NCBI GenBank assembly: GCA_018613055.1
Contig: JAGGQZ010000004.1
Location: 124,001-188,000 of the forward strand
From: Chryseobacterium sp. ISL-80
Lineage (GTDB): Bacteria; Bacillota; Bacilli; Bacillales; Cytobacillaceae
Length of the DNA: 64,000 nucleotides
Direction: 5' to 3'
The notes below the pieces were generated by a model. The model did not search any database. It worked only from the letters and a program-made list of their open reading frames with translations, and was not told the origin of the DNA. The position numbers and the translations under genes were made by a program. This document shows, in pieces, positions 1-7,897 of this stretch. Position 1 is the stretch's first letter. Every line of letters starts with the position of its first letter.

Positions 1-330
1 CTGGACAACCGGCAAATCTTCCTCACCCAGCAGAATATCCTTACTGATGCCAATATCCAGAAATACTCCGAGCCCTTCCTTTACATCGACAACCGGTACC
101 CATTCATATTGTCCCACTTGGACCTTAGGAATCGTGGTCGTCGCAGCCAGCCTGCCTCTCGATTCCACAAACAGGAACACCTCGACCTTTTCCCCTTCTT
201 CAAAGGTACGGTCGGTATCATTGGAGTGGAGCAGAACATCTTCTTCTCCATCCGATAAAAAGTAGCCGAAATCCACTATTCGTGCTACGGTCAATTCCAT
301 AGTCTGACCTGTATATTCATTCAAGGACAT
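1..330 (-). CDS. cvfB: CvfB/YitL family S1-domain RNA-binding protein, N-terminal 110 residues (3' end outside window)
   Basis: The first 110 codons read MSLNEYTGQTMELTVARI and continue with an S1-like strand pattern (FGYFLSDGEEDVLLHSND, then GLGVFLDIGISKDILLGEED). This matches the start of CvfB/YitL, a cytosolic protein of about 300 aa with tandem S1 modules and a winged helix, implicated in RNA binding and virulence-gene control in staphylococci. The ATG is preceded by GGAGGGAATTTT, a strong ribosome binding site, so the start is secure. The gene runs leftward off the window. It is divergent from yajQ, the same pairing as yitL/yitK in B. subtilis. The family call rests on the N-terminal third only. 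Confidence 0.85.
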   Translation of the reverse strand, partial: MSLNEYTGQTMELTVARIVDFGYFLSDGEEDVLLHSNDTDRTFEEGEKVEVFLFVESRGRLAATTTIPKVQVGQYEWVPVVDVKEGLGVFLDIGISKDILLGEEDLPVVQ

Positions 331-379
331 AAAATTCCCTCCTGCCTTGTTATTAACATCTTTCCTGAATTACGCAAAG

Positions 380-408
380 TTGTTTGAACTGCTATATTTT
401 ACTATAAT
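380..408 (+). promoter_or_regulatory. Sigma-A promoter of yajQ
   Basis: TTGTTT at 380-385 and TATAAT at 403-408 are separated by exactly 17 bp. The predicted leader holds a 6-bp hairpin (AGCGCC at 424-429 with GGCGCT at 448-453) before the CCGGAGG ribosome binding site. Confidence 0.65.
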
Positions 409-483
409 GTAAGCAAAAGCGAAAGCGCCTCGACAATCAATGTCTATGGCGCTGCCTAAATTACATAACCCGGAGGTAGCCAC

Positions 484-975
484 ATGTCCAAAGAGAGCTC
501 ATTTGATATTGTATCCAAAGTAGAGATGTCCGAAGTCACCAATGCGATCAGCATAGCGATGAAGGAAATCCAGAACCGTTACGACTTTAAAGGAAGCAAA
601 AGTGATATTTCACTAGATAAGGAAGAACTCGTCCTGGTTTCCGATGATGAATTTAAGCTTGACCAGTTGAAGGATGTTCTATTCAGCAAAATGATCAAAC
701 GCGGAATCCCGATAAAAAATCTGGATTATGGAAAAATAGAACGTGCTTCAGGCGGTACTGTGCGCCAAAGGGCAAAGCTGGTGCAGGGCATTGACAAGGA
801 AAATGCAAAAAAAATCAACACAGTCATAAAAAACAGCGGCCTAAAGGTCAAGAGCCAGGTCCAGGATGACCAGGTGCGCGTGACAGGGAAGAATCGCGAT
901 GACCTGCAAAAGATCATTGCCGCCGTCAAGGAAGCTGATCTGACCGTTGATGTTCAATTCGTGAATTATCGTTAA
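484..975 (+). CDS. yajQ: YajQ family nucleotide-binding protein
   Basis: A 163-aa protein starting [18 protein letters not shown], with the conserved NRYDFKGSK segment near residue 32 and the C-terminal VQFVNYR that ends nearly all YajQ proteins. It is full length for the family (about 163 aa). YajQ folds as two ferredoxin-like domains and binds nucleic acid or nucleotides; some proteobacterial members are cyclic-di-GMP effectors, but whether a Bacillus member senses c-di-GMP is not shown here. The start follows CCCGGAGGTAGCCAC. It is monocistronic, with its own promoter and a terminator directly after it, and is divergent from cvfB. A GGDEF/EAL protein elsewhere in the window (17.6-19.7 kb) shows that c-di-GMP turnover genes exist in this genome. 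Confidence 0.93.
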   Translation: MSKESSFDIVSKVEMSEVTNAISIAMKEIQNRYDFKGSKSDISLDKEELVLVSDDEFKLDQLKDVLFSKMIKRGIPIKNLDYGKIERASGGTVRQRAKLVQGIDKENAKKINTVIKNSGLKVKSQVQDDQVRVTGKNRDDLQKIIAAVKEADLTVDVQFVNYR

Positions 976-1003
976 AAGCAAGGCAATACTATATATGGCA
1001 AGA

Positions 1004-1037
1004 AAACGGACTTTGGAGAACATCGTCCGTTTTTGTT
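1004..1037 (+). terminator. Rho-independent terminator of yajQ
   Basis: The 8-bp stem AAACGGAC/GTCCGTTT (1004-1011 with 1025-1032) is followed by TTGTTTT. The rest of the gap up to 1239 is AT-rich and shows no gene. Confidence 0.75.
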
Positions 1038-1239
1038 TTATATAAATTAATTTATACAGTTCTGTCCCCAGAAAAACGAAAAGTGATGCCTTATTTCTAA
1101 TTGTTCATGAATGGTTCACAAACCACCTACGGTATTCTCCTATTTACACGTTAAAATGTATGTATTAATCCGGTGTGATATTTATCTGTTTGGAATAGGG
1201 AATTTGAAATAACTTTCACAAATCCTTCACAAAGTTCTA

Positions 1240-1283
1240 TTGGATTCCCCCTATTTTCGAGTTAATATACCAGTAGGGGTATA
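1240..1283 (+). promoter_or_regulatory. Sigma-A promoter with overlapping CsoR/CstR-type operator
   Basis: TTGGAT (1240-1245), 17 bp, then TAATAT (1263-1268) forms a good sigma-A promoter. A palindrome TATACC-N6-GGTATA (1266-1283, centre AGTAGG) starts inside the -10 box. CsoR-family repressors recognise G/C-rich centres flanked by ATACC/GGTAT, and CstR, the persulfide-sensing member, controls coenzyme A persulfide reductase and rhodanese genes in staphylococci. The downstream gene is exactly such a fusion, which supports persulfide-responsive repression. The repressor gene is not in the window. Confidence 0.65.
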
Positions 1284-1321
1284 AAAACATTATTTTTTTC
1301 GACCGAAAGGATGATCATACA

Positions 1322-2974
1322 ATGGGTAAAAAAATCGTAATCGTAGGCGGCGTAGCAGGTGGAGCAACTACTGCAACCAAACTTAGAAGACTTGATGAAA
1401 AAGCTGAAATCGTACTTTTTGAAAGAGGAGAATTTATTTCTTTCGCAAACTGCGGATTGCCATATCATATCAGCGGGGTAATTGAAGACCGCAAAAAATT
1501 GCTTCTTCAAACTGTTGAAGGCATGAATGCACGCTACAACCTTGATATCCGCAATTTCTCAGAAGTGACTGCAGTCAACCGTGAAGAAAAAACAGTTTCT
1601 ATTAAACATGTCCAGACAGGTGAAGAATACACTGAAAGCTATGATGTTCTTGTTTTATCACCGGGAGCAAAGCCAATCGTCCCTCCAATCGAAGGACTGA
1701 AGAGCGCAAATGTATTCACGCTTAGAAATATTCCTGATATGGATAAGATCAAAGCCTATCTTGAAGACAACAAACCAAAGAATGCCGTTGTGATCGGCGG
1801 CGGCTTCATCGGCCTTGAAATGGCAGAAAACCTTGTCCACGCCGGAGTGAATGTCACTTTAGTAGAGAAATTGCCACAGGTAATGGGTCCAGTCGATCCA
1901 GAAATGGCGGCAATTGTTGAAGATGAGTTGAGAAAGAATGGCATTGAGCTGATTCTTGGCGATGGAATCACAGATGTACAGGAAAATGGCACAAAGGTGG
2001 TCCTCGAAAGCGGAAACACCCTTGATGCAGAATTGATCATCCTGTCAATCGGTGTACGTCCGGAAAACAAACTAGCAGCAGATGCTGGCCTTGACCTTGG
2101 AGAACGCGGCGGGATTAAGGTAAATGAATATCTGCAGACTTCTGATGAATCCATCTATGCAATGGGAGACGCAATCGAAGTGACTGATTACATCAATGGT
2201 CAGCCAACGATGATTCCGCTCGCATGGCCTGCCAACCGCCAGGCACATATTGTTGGACATCATATCAATGGACGTAAAATCGCATACCCTGGTACACTTG
2301 GTACTTCCATCGTTAAAGTCTTCGAATTGACAGCAGCTACTACTGGTAACAGTGAAAAGCTATTGCGCAGACTTGGAATTCCATATGAAGTGGTCCATAT
2401 TCACCCGCTGTCACATGCTGGCTATTATCCTGGTGCAGAGCAAATCTCGCTTAAAGTCATCTTCGACAGAGAAACAGGCAAGATTTTCGGTGCACAGGCA
2501 GTCGGTAAAGATGGTGTCGACAAGCGAATTGATGTCATTGCAACTGCAATCAAAGGCGGCTTGAGTGTCTATGACCTTCAGGAGCTTGAACTTGCTTACG
2601 CACCACCATTCTCTTCTGCTAAAGATCCAGTGAACATGGCTGGTTACGTAGCATCCAATATTGTTGATGGTACAATTGAAACTGTCCAGCACTATGAGGT
2701 GGATGCCCTGGTCAAGGAAGGTGCGTTCATGATCGACGTTCGTACCGAAAAGGAACATGCCCAAGGCAAAATCGAAGGTACAAAGAACATCCCGCTCGAT
2801 GACCTTCGCAGCCGTCTTGACGAGCTTCCAAAAGACGAAACAATCCTGATCACTTGCCAGGTTGGCTTAAGAGGCTACCTTGCTTCCCGAATCCTTCAGC
2901 AGAATGGATTCAAAGTCAAGAACCTGACTGGCGGTTACAAGACTTACTCTATCTTTAAAAATAAACTTAAGTAA
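1322..2974 (+). CDS. cdr: CoA-disulfide/CoA-persulfide reductase with C-terminal rhodanese domain
   Basis: A 550-aa flavoprotein of the CoADR-Rhd type. An N-terminal FAD Rossmann motif (VIVGGVAGGATTATKLRR, residues 5-22) is followed by the redox Cys in SFANCGLPYHISG (about residue 43), a second NAD(P)H Rossmann motif (VVIGGGFIGLEMAE, about 158-171), the FAD-binding IYAMGDAIEV block and a dimerisation domain. Residues from about 455 form a rhodanese domain with active-site loop CQVGLRG. These enzymes reduce CoA disulfide or CoA persulfide with NAD(P)H, and the fused rhodanese passes sulfane sulfur. It acts in the cytosol in low-molecular-weight thiol and reactive sulfur homeostasis. It is monocistronic, with a CsoR-like operator in front. 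Start supported by AAAGGATGATCATACA before ATG. Confidence 0.93.
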   Translation: MGKKIVIVGGVAGGATTATKLRRLDEKAEIVLFERGEFISFANCGLPYHISGVIEDRKKLLLQTVEGMNARYNLDIRNFSEVTAVNREEKTVSIKHVQTGEEYTESYDVLVLSPGAKPIVPPIEGLKSANVFTLRNIPDMDKIKAYLEDNKPKNAVVIGGGFIGLEMAENLVHAGVNVTLVEKLPQVMGPVDPEMAAIVEDELRKNGIELILGDGITDVQENGTKVVLESGNTLDAELIILSIGVRPENKLAADAGLDLGERGGIKVNEYLQTSDESIYAMGDAIEVTDYINGQPTMIPLAWPANRQAHIVGHHINGRKIAYPGTLGTSIVKVFELTAATTGNSEKLLRRLGIPYEVVHIHPLSHAGYYPGAEQISLKVIFDRETGKIFGAQAVGKDGVDKRIDVIATAIKGGLSVYDLQELELAYAPPFSSAKDPVNMAGYVASNIVDGTIETVQHYEVDALVKEGAFMIDVRTEKEHAQGKIEGTKNIPLDDLRSRLDELPKDETILITCQVGLRGYLASRILQQNGFKVKNLTGGYKTYSIFKNKLK

Positions 2975-2983
2975 TGATTAAAG

Positions 2984-3010
2984 CGGCTCCCTTAGAGGGG
3001 CCGTTTTTTT
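2984..3010 (+). terminator. Terminator of the CoA-disulfide reductase gene
   Basis: CGGCTCCC (2984-2991), loop TTAGA, GGGGCCG (2997-3003), followed by an uninterrupted T7 tract. Confidence 0.8.
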
Positions 3011-3049
3011 GATGGAGAGAATCTCCCTTTTAGCTCATCATTGCCTCTC

Positions 3050-3305
3050 TGACGTACAAAAATTTGCCCTGGCTCTCCTTTTTTTGTCCATCATCCCCTT
3101 AATGACGGACAGAATTTCGGCCTCGCTCTCCTTTTTTTGTCCATCATCGCCTTCATGACGGACAGAAATCCCGCCCGGCTCTCCTTTTTTGTCCGTCATC
3201 GCCTTCATGACGGACATAAATCCGCCACGGCCCTCCTTTTTTGTCCGTCATCGCCTTCATGACGGACAGAAATCACCTCTTTTCCTCCTTTTTTATCCGT
3301 CATTT
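3050..3305. repeat. Tandem array of 52-53 bp hairpin units (about 4.5 copies)
   Basis: Each unit holds a 10-bp inverted repeat, TGTCCGTCAT-N7-ATGACGGACA (loop CGCCTTC), joined by a spacer ending in CTCTCCTTTTTT. Hairpins lie at 3085-3111, 3138-3164, 3190-3216 and 3242-3268, with a half unit at the right end near 3291-3304. The first two carry CCATCAT instead of CCGTCAT, so their stems have a G-U or mismatch. Spacers vary more than stems. No open reading frame is convincing. The array fills the gap between two genes on the + strand. Confidence 0.9.
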
Positions 3306-3405
3306 TAAGTCACACGAATTTTAAAGAAGGAATTTCCATGTTTTTTCTCTGGGTTTTAAAGGAATTTAATAAGTGTTGAATCAAATCGAAGGAGTGACGT
3401 GTTCT

Positions 3406-4272
3406 ATGGCTAACGAAAAGAATAAACAGGGGTTTCCGCCTCAGCATCAGGATCATCAGCCTGGTACGGAGCCGGAGATGCATCCTGAACCGAAATCTGT
3501 AGATGAAAATTATAAAGGGTCCGGGAAATTATCTGGCAAGGTTGCTTTGATCACTGGAGGGGATAGTGGCATTGGCAAATCAGTGGCCATCTATTATGCG
3601 AAAGAAGGTGCTGATGTAGCAATTGTCTATCTTGAGGAAAGCAATGACGCCAAAACGACGAAGGAGCTTGTTGAGGCTGAGGGCAGGAAATGCCTGCTGC
3701 TGTCCGGTGACGTAGGGAGCGAGCAGTTCTGTGAAGATGCTGCCAAGAAAACACTTGATGAGTTCGGCAAAATTGACATCCTTGTCAATAACGCAGCTGA
3801 GCAGCATCCGCAAAAGAGCCTGCTTGATATCTCTGCACAGCAGCTGGAGAAGACGTTCCGCACGAATGTATTCTCGATTTTCCATTTGACGAAGGCGGTT
3901 CTTCCTCACCTTAAAAAAGGAAGCACAATCATTAACACTTCCTCAATAACAGCCTATAAGGGCAATGAGAAGCTGATTGATTACTCGTCAACAAAAGGGG
4001 CGATTGTTTCTTTTACGCGTTCCCTTGCCATGTCCCTTGCGTCTCAGGGCATACGTGTAAACAGCGTAGCGCCAGGACCGATCTGGACTCCGCTTATCCC
4101 ATCCACATTCACGGCTGAGGAGGTCGCCAAATTTGGCACGAATGCGCCGATGGGACGAGCTGGCCAGCCGTTTGAACTAGCACCGGCCTATGTCTATCTC
4201 GCAAGCGATGACTCCACCTATGTAAGCGGACAGACAATCCATGTCAATGGCGGAACGATTGTTAATGGGTAA
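3406..4272 (+). CDS. yhdF: YhdF-type short-chain dehydrogenase (SDR)
   Basis: A 289-aa SDR, the length of B. subtilis YhdF. It has the family's hydrophilic N-terminal arm rich in P, Q and H (FPPQHQDHQPGTEPEM), then the NAD(P)-binding GGDSGIGKS motif (about residue 55), NNAAEQ, the catalytic Ser in TSSITAYKG and the Tyr/Lys pair in YSSTKGA, and ends VNGGTIVNG. I chose the ATG at 3406 because it follows GAAGGAG and gives the family N-terminus; an in-frame GTG at 3373 lies upstream of that ribosome binding site. Related Bacillus genes belong to the general stress regulon, but I see no clear sigma-B promoter here. The physiological substrate is unknown. Confidence 0.88.
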   Translation: MANEKNKQGFPPQHQDHQPGTEPEMHPEPKSVDENYKGSGKLSGKVALITGGDSGIGKSVAIYYAKEGADVAIVYLEESNDAKTTKELVEAEGRKCLLLSGDVGSEQFCEDAAKKTLDEFGKIDILVNNAAEQHPQKSLLDISAQQLEKTFRTNVFSIFHLTKAVLPHLKKGSTIINTSSITAYKGNEKLIDYSSTKGAIVSFTRSLAMSLASQGIRVNSVAPGPIWTPLIPSTFTAEEVAKFGTNAPMGRAGQPFELAPAYVYLASDDSTYVSGQTIHVNGGTIVNG

Positions 4273-4275
4273 AAG

Positions 4276-4304
4276 AAAGAGGCAAAGCGATGCTTTGCCT
4301 CTTT
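4276..4304. terminator. Bidirectional terminator between yhdF and the LacI-family gene
   Basis: A perfect 13-bp stem AAAGAGGCAAAGC/GCTTTGCCTCTTT with a 3-nt loop. Flanking A and T tracts let it serve both convergent genes. Confidence 0.85.
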
Positions 4305-4310
4305 CCCTAA

Positions 4311-5345
4311 TTATACAAGCGACTCTTTAGGACGATCGCATGAAAATCTTGTAACAATTTTGAATGGAACAATAATCCGTTTAATTGGCTCATCCGGGTT
4401 TTCAATTCTTTGAATCAGGCTCTTGGCTGCCTGGAACCCAAGATCAAAAATGTTAATATCGACAGATGTCAGTGGCGGCCTTGCCATCTCGGCAATCAAT
4501 ACATTATTGAAACTCACAATTGAAATGTCTTTTGGGACCACAATTCCAATTTCATCAAGCTTATTCAAAACTCCCAATGCCATAAGGTCATCGGCAACGA
4601 CCATCGCGGTTGGCGGATGGTCAAGAGAAAGCAGCATTTCAACGGCATCCTGCCCGCTCTCGCGGAGGAATTCATCATTAATGATGTAATCGTCTACTAA
4701 CTTGATTCCTGAGTTTCTCAAAGCTTTTTCATAGCCGAGCAGGCGCTCCACCGTCACAACAAGATCGAGATTCCCCCCGATGAAGGCAATGCGGTCATGA
4801 CCCAGCTGAATCAGATGCTCGGTCACTTCTTTTCCAGCTTTGAAATTATCATTATCAACATAACTTGTATTTTCGTCATCTTTAAAAGGCTTGCCGATTA
4901 CGACAAATGGAAAATCCCGTTCCTTCAAATATGATATGACCCTGTCTTCTACCTTAGAGTATAAAAGAACCACACCATCCACTCTGCCACCCTGGACCAT
5001 TGCGACAACACCGTCGAAGATTTCATCATCTGTCTTCCCTGTTGTCATGTGGAGAGCATATTGTTTGGCATGTGCCCCCTCACTTAATCCGGTCAGGACA
5101 GTGGGAAAGAATGGGTTCTGAAAGACAACATCAGTCGAGCTTGGCATGACAAGCCCTATTGCCCTGGTTGATTGGCTAGCAAGGCTTCTGGCGATAAAGT
5201 TTGGGTGATACCCAAGCTGGTCCATAACCTCCCTGACTCTTTCCTTCGTTTTTTCGCTGATCCTGGGACTATTGGCGATAACACGAGAGACAGTTGAAGG
5301 CGCGACATTTGCAACCTTCGCAACATCTTTTATAGTAACAGCCAT
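4311..5345 (-). CDS. LacI-family transcriptional repressor of the maltodextrin cluster (MalR/MdxR type)
   Basis: A 344-aa regulator. The N-terminal helix-turn-helix reads VTIKDVAKVANVAPSTVSRV with the hinge GYHPNFIARSLASQ, and a periplasmic-binding-protein-like effector domain follows (IGLVMPSSTD, RIAFIGGN, DISIVSFNN). It is full length for the family (330-345 aa). It sits directly downstream of the amylase and mdxEFG genes on the same strand, and LacI-type palindromes lie in front of mdxE, so it most likely represses that operon and is relieved by maltose or maltodextrin. A TATAAT (5386-5391, minus strand) with only a weak -35 suggests its own promoter. The start follows AGGGAGGGGAACTTA. The exact effector cannot be read from the sequence. 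Confidence 0.88.
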   Translation of the reverse strand: MAVTIKDVAKVANVAPSTVSRVIANSPRISEKTKERVREVMDQLGYHPNFIARSLASQSTRAIGLVMPSSTDVVFQNPFFPTVLTGLSEGAHAKQYALHMTTGKTDDEIFDGVVAMVQGGRVDGVVLLYSKVEDRVISYLKERDFPFVVIGKPFKDDENTSYVDNDNFKAGKEVTEHLIQLGHDRIAFIGGNLDLVVTVERLLGYEKALRNSGIKLVDDYIINDEFLRESGQDAVEMLLSLDHPPTAMVVADDLMALGVLNKLDEIGIVVPKDISIVSFNNVLIAEMARPPLTSVDINIFDLGFQAAKSLIQRIENPDEPIKRIIVPFKIVTRFSCDRPKESLV

Positions 5346-5449
5346 TAAGTTCCCCTCCCTTTTGCCAGAAAAATTCCTTATCTTTATTATAAATGAATTG
5401 TCCAGTTTTTTTGTTTATTTTTTCAAGCCAAGTTTTGGATTGAATTTCC

Positions 5450-6982
5450 CTATTCTTTACTCCTCTTCCTTCTTTTAAAAAGGAGGAAAATGAAGCCGAA
5501 GAAGGCCACATATACAGCACCCATTGCGGCTATATAAGGAATGTTCAATCCTGTTTTCTCGGCGAGTACATAGATTTCAGCTTTCTCCCGCTCGAGCGCC
5601 AGATTATATTCCCCATCCTTGCTCCTGACAAGGTCATTCGCCAGCAAACCGCGCAATTCCTTGTCATCCTCCAGCTGATCGGCTGTCAAAGTGACTTGCT
5701 GCGTATTTGATGTATTATTGATGGCAATGACTGCTGTTTCATCCTGATAGGTCCGCTTGAAAACAGCCATTCCTTTCTTTTCATAAAAAACCTCAAGATC
5801 ACCTCTTCTCAATGAAGGCAGATCGTTCCGAAGCTCACCAATTTTCGTGACATAATCAATCAATTCCTTATCAGCCCTGAAGCTCATTTGCCTGCGGTTA
5901 TCCGGATCTTCTCCGCCATCAAGCGCAATTTCACTTCCATAATAAACAATCGGAATTCCCGGAGCTGTATACATGTAAGTAAGCGCCATTTTCCATCTCG
6001 TTCCTGGATGCTGCCTGTTCTGGACAGCTTTCCTTGTGAATCGGACCATATCATGGTTATCGATGAAGTTCCCCATCAGCTCAGGATTTTCATAGATTGT
6101 CTTATTTCTTTTCGCCGTGGTCAATAGCCAGTCCAATGTCTGATCTGTTTTTTCAAAAGCCGTCCGCAGCTGTTCATTCAACGGAAAATCTACAAAGCCA
6201 TCAATTCCGGCTTTATCATACTTGGCAATATAATTCGGATCCTCAGACCAGACCTCGCCGATCAGGTAAAAATCATCTTTGACGCTCTTCACTTCTTTTG
6301 AAAAGTCTTCCCAGAAATCAACCGGTACGTGGCGGACAGTATCAAGTCTGTATCCATCGATATCCGTTTCTTCAATCCACCATTTAGCCGCATCCAGCAG
6401 ATACTTCCTTGTTTCTGGATTTTCCTGTGCTAAATCCGGAAGCCCGTACAGCCAGTTATTCTCAAGCTCATCCTGGTTGTTCCAGTCGATGATATCCTGC
6501 TTTTCATGGAACCAGTCCTGCTTGGCCTGATCATTCACCCACTCATGATCAGGAGCAACATGATTAACGACAAAATCAAGGATGATTTTTATATCCCTTT
6601 TATGCGCTTCTTGAACAAGCTCTTTGAATTTGTCAACGCTTCCAAAGTGCTCTTCTGTATTATAGAAATCTTTGGTCCAATACCCATGGTAGCCTTTATC
6701 GGCATTATCAAATACAGGCGTTAGCCAGATGGCGGTGAATCCCATGTCCTTAATATAGTCCAGCTCGTTGATGACTCCCTGGAAGTCGCCTCCGTGATAG
6801 GCCTTCGGGTCATTTGCATCGACCTTGAAATCATTGCTATTGTCACCGTTATTAAAACGGTCAACCATTAGAAAATAAATTGTTTCATCCTGCCATTTGC
6901 GTCCTTCTTTTTCAACTGCACCTGCTGGGAGGGCGTAAAAAAGAAGAAACGGAATCAAGATGAAGATGAACTTTTTTTTCAT
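5450..6982 (-). CDS. Membrane-anchored extracellular alpha-amylase family enzyme (GH13)
   Basis: A 510-aa GH13 enzyme. It has a signal peptide (KKKFIFILIPFLLFYALPAGA) and the (beta/alpha)8 barrel blocks DFVVNHV, GYRLDTVRHV (nucleophile Asp), LIGEVW (acid/base Glu) and FIDNHD. A C-terminal beta domain follows, then a hydrophobic segment near residues 480-502 and a KRRKRSKE tail, i.e. a type-I membrane anchor with the catalytic domain outside. It would cut starch or glycogen at the cell surface into maltodextrins for the adjacent MdxEFG importer. The start follows AGGAGGAGCGGAG. It is the last gene of the mdx operon, 71 nt after mdxG, with a strong hairpin between. Product specificity (alpha-amylase versus neopullulanase-like) cannot be decided. 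Confidence 0.9.
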   Translation of the reverse strand: MKKKFIFILIPFLLFYALPAGAVEKEGRKWQDETIYFLMVDRFNNGDNSNDFKVDANDPKAYHGGDFQGVINELDYIKDMGFTAIWLTPVFDNADKGYHGYWTKDFYNTEEHFGSVDKFKELVQEAHKRDIKIILDFVVNHVAPDHEWVNDQAKQDWFHEKQDIIDWNNQDELENNWLYGLPDLAQENPETRKYLLDAAKWWIEETDIDGYRLDTVRHVPVDFWEDFSKEVKSVKDDFYLIGEVWSEDPNYIAKYDKAGIDGFVDFPLNEQLRTAFEKTDQTLDWLLTTAKRNKTIYENPELMGNFIDNHDMVRFTRKAVQNRQHPGTRWKMALTYMYTAPGIPIVYYGSEIALDGGEDPDNRRQMSFRADKELIDYVTKIGELRNDLPSLRRGDLEVFYEKKGMAVFKRTYQDETAVIAINNTSNTQQVTLTADQLEDDKELRGLLANDLVRSKDGEYNLALEREKAEIYVLAEKTGLNIPYIAAMGAVYVAFFGFIFLLFKRRKRSKE

Positions 6983-7000
6983 CTCCGCTCCTCCTCATAA

Positions 7001-7034
7001 TTTAAGCAAAGGCCGAACACGGCCTTTGCTTAAA
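7001..7034 (-). other. Intercistronic hairpin between mdxG and the amylase gene
   Basis: A perfect 14-bp inverted repeat TTTAAGCAAAGGCC/GGCCTTTGCTTAAA with a 6-nt loop. On the transcribed minus strand it is followed by TTATGAGGAGG, not a U tract. It is therefore more likely an mRNA-stabilising or processing element than a full terminator. Confidence 0.7.
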
Positions 7035-7053
7035 ATTTGTCTGCCCTAATAGA

Positions 7054-7896
7054 TTATCCTTTTGTTCCGCCAGCCGTCAATCCTGATACAAAGTATTTCT
7101 GGAATGACAGGAACAGGATAGCGATTGGAACGGCAATCAGAACAGCACCAGCCGCGAAGGTCGTGAATTCTGCACCGAACTGTTTGGCTACCATGTCATA
7201 AAGTCCAACAGCAAGTGTGTACTTTTCTTCGGTTCTTAGCAGAATCCGTGCAAGGATGAAATCCCCGAATGGAGCGATGAACGCGAACAATGCAACTACT
7301 GCGATGATTGGAGTTGCGAGCGGCATGACAATCTGGAAAAAGATGCGCAGGTGTCCAGCACCGTCCATCTTAGCTGATTCATCCAGCTCTTTAGGAATTG
7401 TGTCAAGATAGCCCTTCATGAGCCATGTGTTCATCGGGATTGCTCCGCCGACGTATACAAGGATCAACCCTAAGTGTGTGTCAAGCAAGCCAGTCAATAA
7501 AGCAAGGATGAAAATCGCAATCAATGCTGCAAAGTTTGGAATCATTTGCAGGATCAGGAATGTCATCAAGCTGTTTTTACGTCCGATAAAACGGTAACGA
7601 GAGAATGAATAGGCTGTCAAACTGACAAGGATGACAGTAAACAGCATCGTCAGGACACTTACCTTCAGTGAATTCCAGTACCAGTAAAGGTAAGCACTTT
7701 TGCTCGTATCGAAAAGCTCCTTATAATGTGCAAGAGTTGCATTTTTCGGGATGATATTCGAACCGGATAAACTTTGCCCCGGATTGAAGGAAGAGCCGAC
7801 AATCCAGAGGAGTGGATAAATAATGATGGCAAACATGGCCAAAATCACAAGATACGTTAGTGTCAGTCTGATATATTTCTGTCGTTTGATACTCAT
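7054..7896 (-). CDS. mdxG: Maltodextrin ABC transporter permease MdxG (MalG family)
   Basis: A 280-aa inner-membrane permease with six predicted transmembrane segments (the first is LTLTYLVILAMFAIIIYPLLW). The EAA loop that docks on the ATPase reads ELDESAKMDGAGHLRIFFQIVMPL, and the protein ends in the MalG-like FQKYFVSGLTAGGTKG. It pairs with MdxF and the lipoprotein MdxE to import maltodextrins. Its ATG lies 1 nt after the mdxF stop, indicating translational coupling. No ATPase gene is in the cluster; as in other Bacillus carbohydrate importers, a shared MsmX-type ATPase encoded elsewhere is the likely motor (inference). Confidence 0.93.
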   Translation of the reverse strand: MSIKRQKYIRLTLTYLVILAMFAIIIYPLLWIVGSSFNPGQSLSGSNIIPKNATLAHYKELFDTSKSAYLYWYWNSLKVSVLTMLFTVILVSLTAYSFSRYRFIGRKNSLMTFLILQMIPNFAALIAIFILALLTGLLDTHLGLILVYVGGAIPMNTWLMKGYLDTIPKELDESAKMDGAGHLRIFFQIVMPLATPIIAVVALFAFIAPFGDFILARILLRTEEKYTLAVGLYDMVAKQFGAEFTTFAAGAVLIAVPIAILFLSFQKYFVSGLTAGGTKG

Positions 7897-7897
7897 A

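Noticed and set aside
3050-3305. CRISPR array or multiple terminators
   Set aside because: Spacers are similar to one another, and T tracts precede rather than follow the stems on the + strand.
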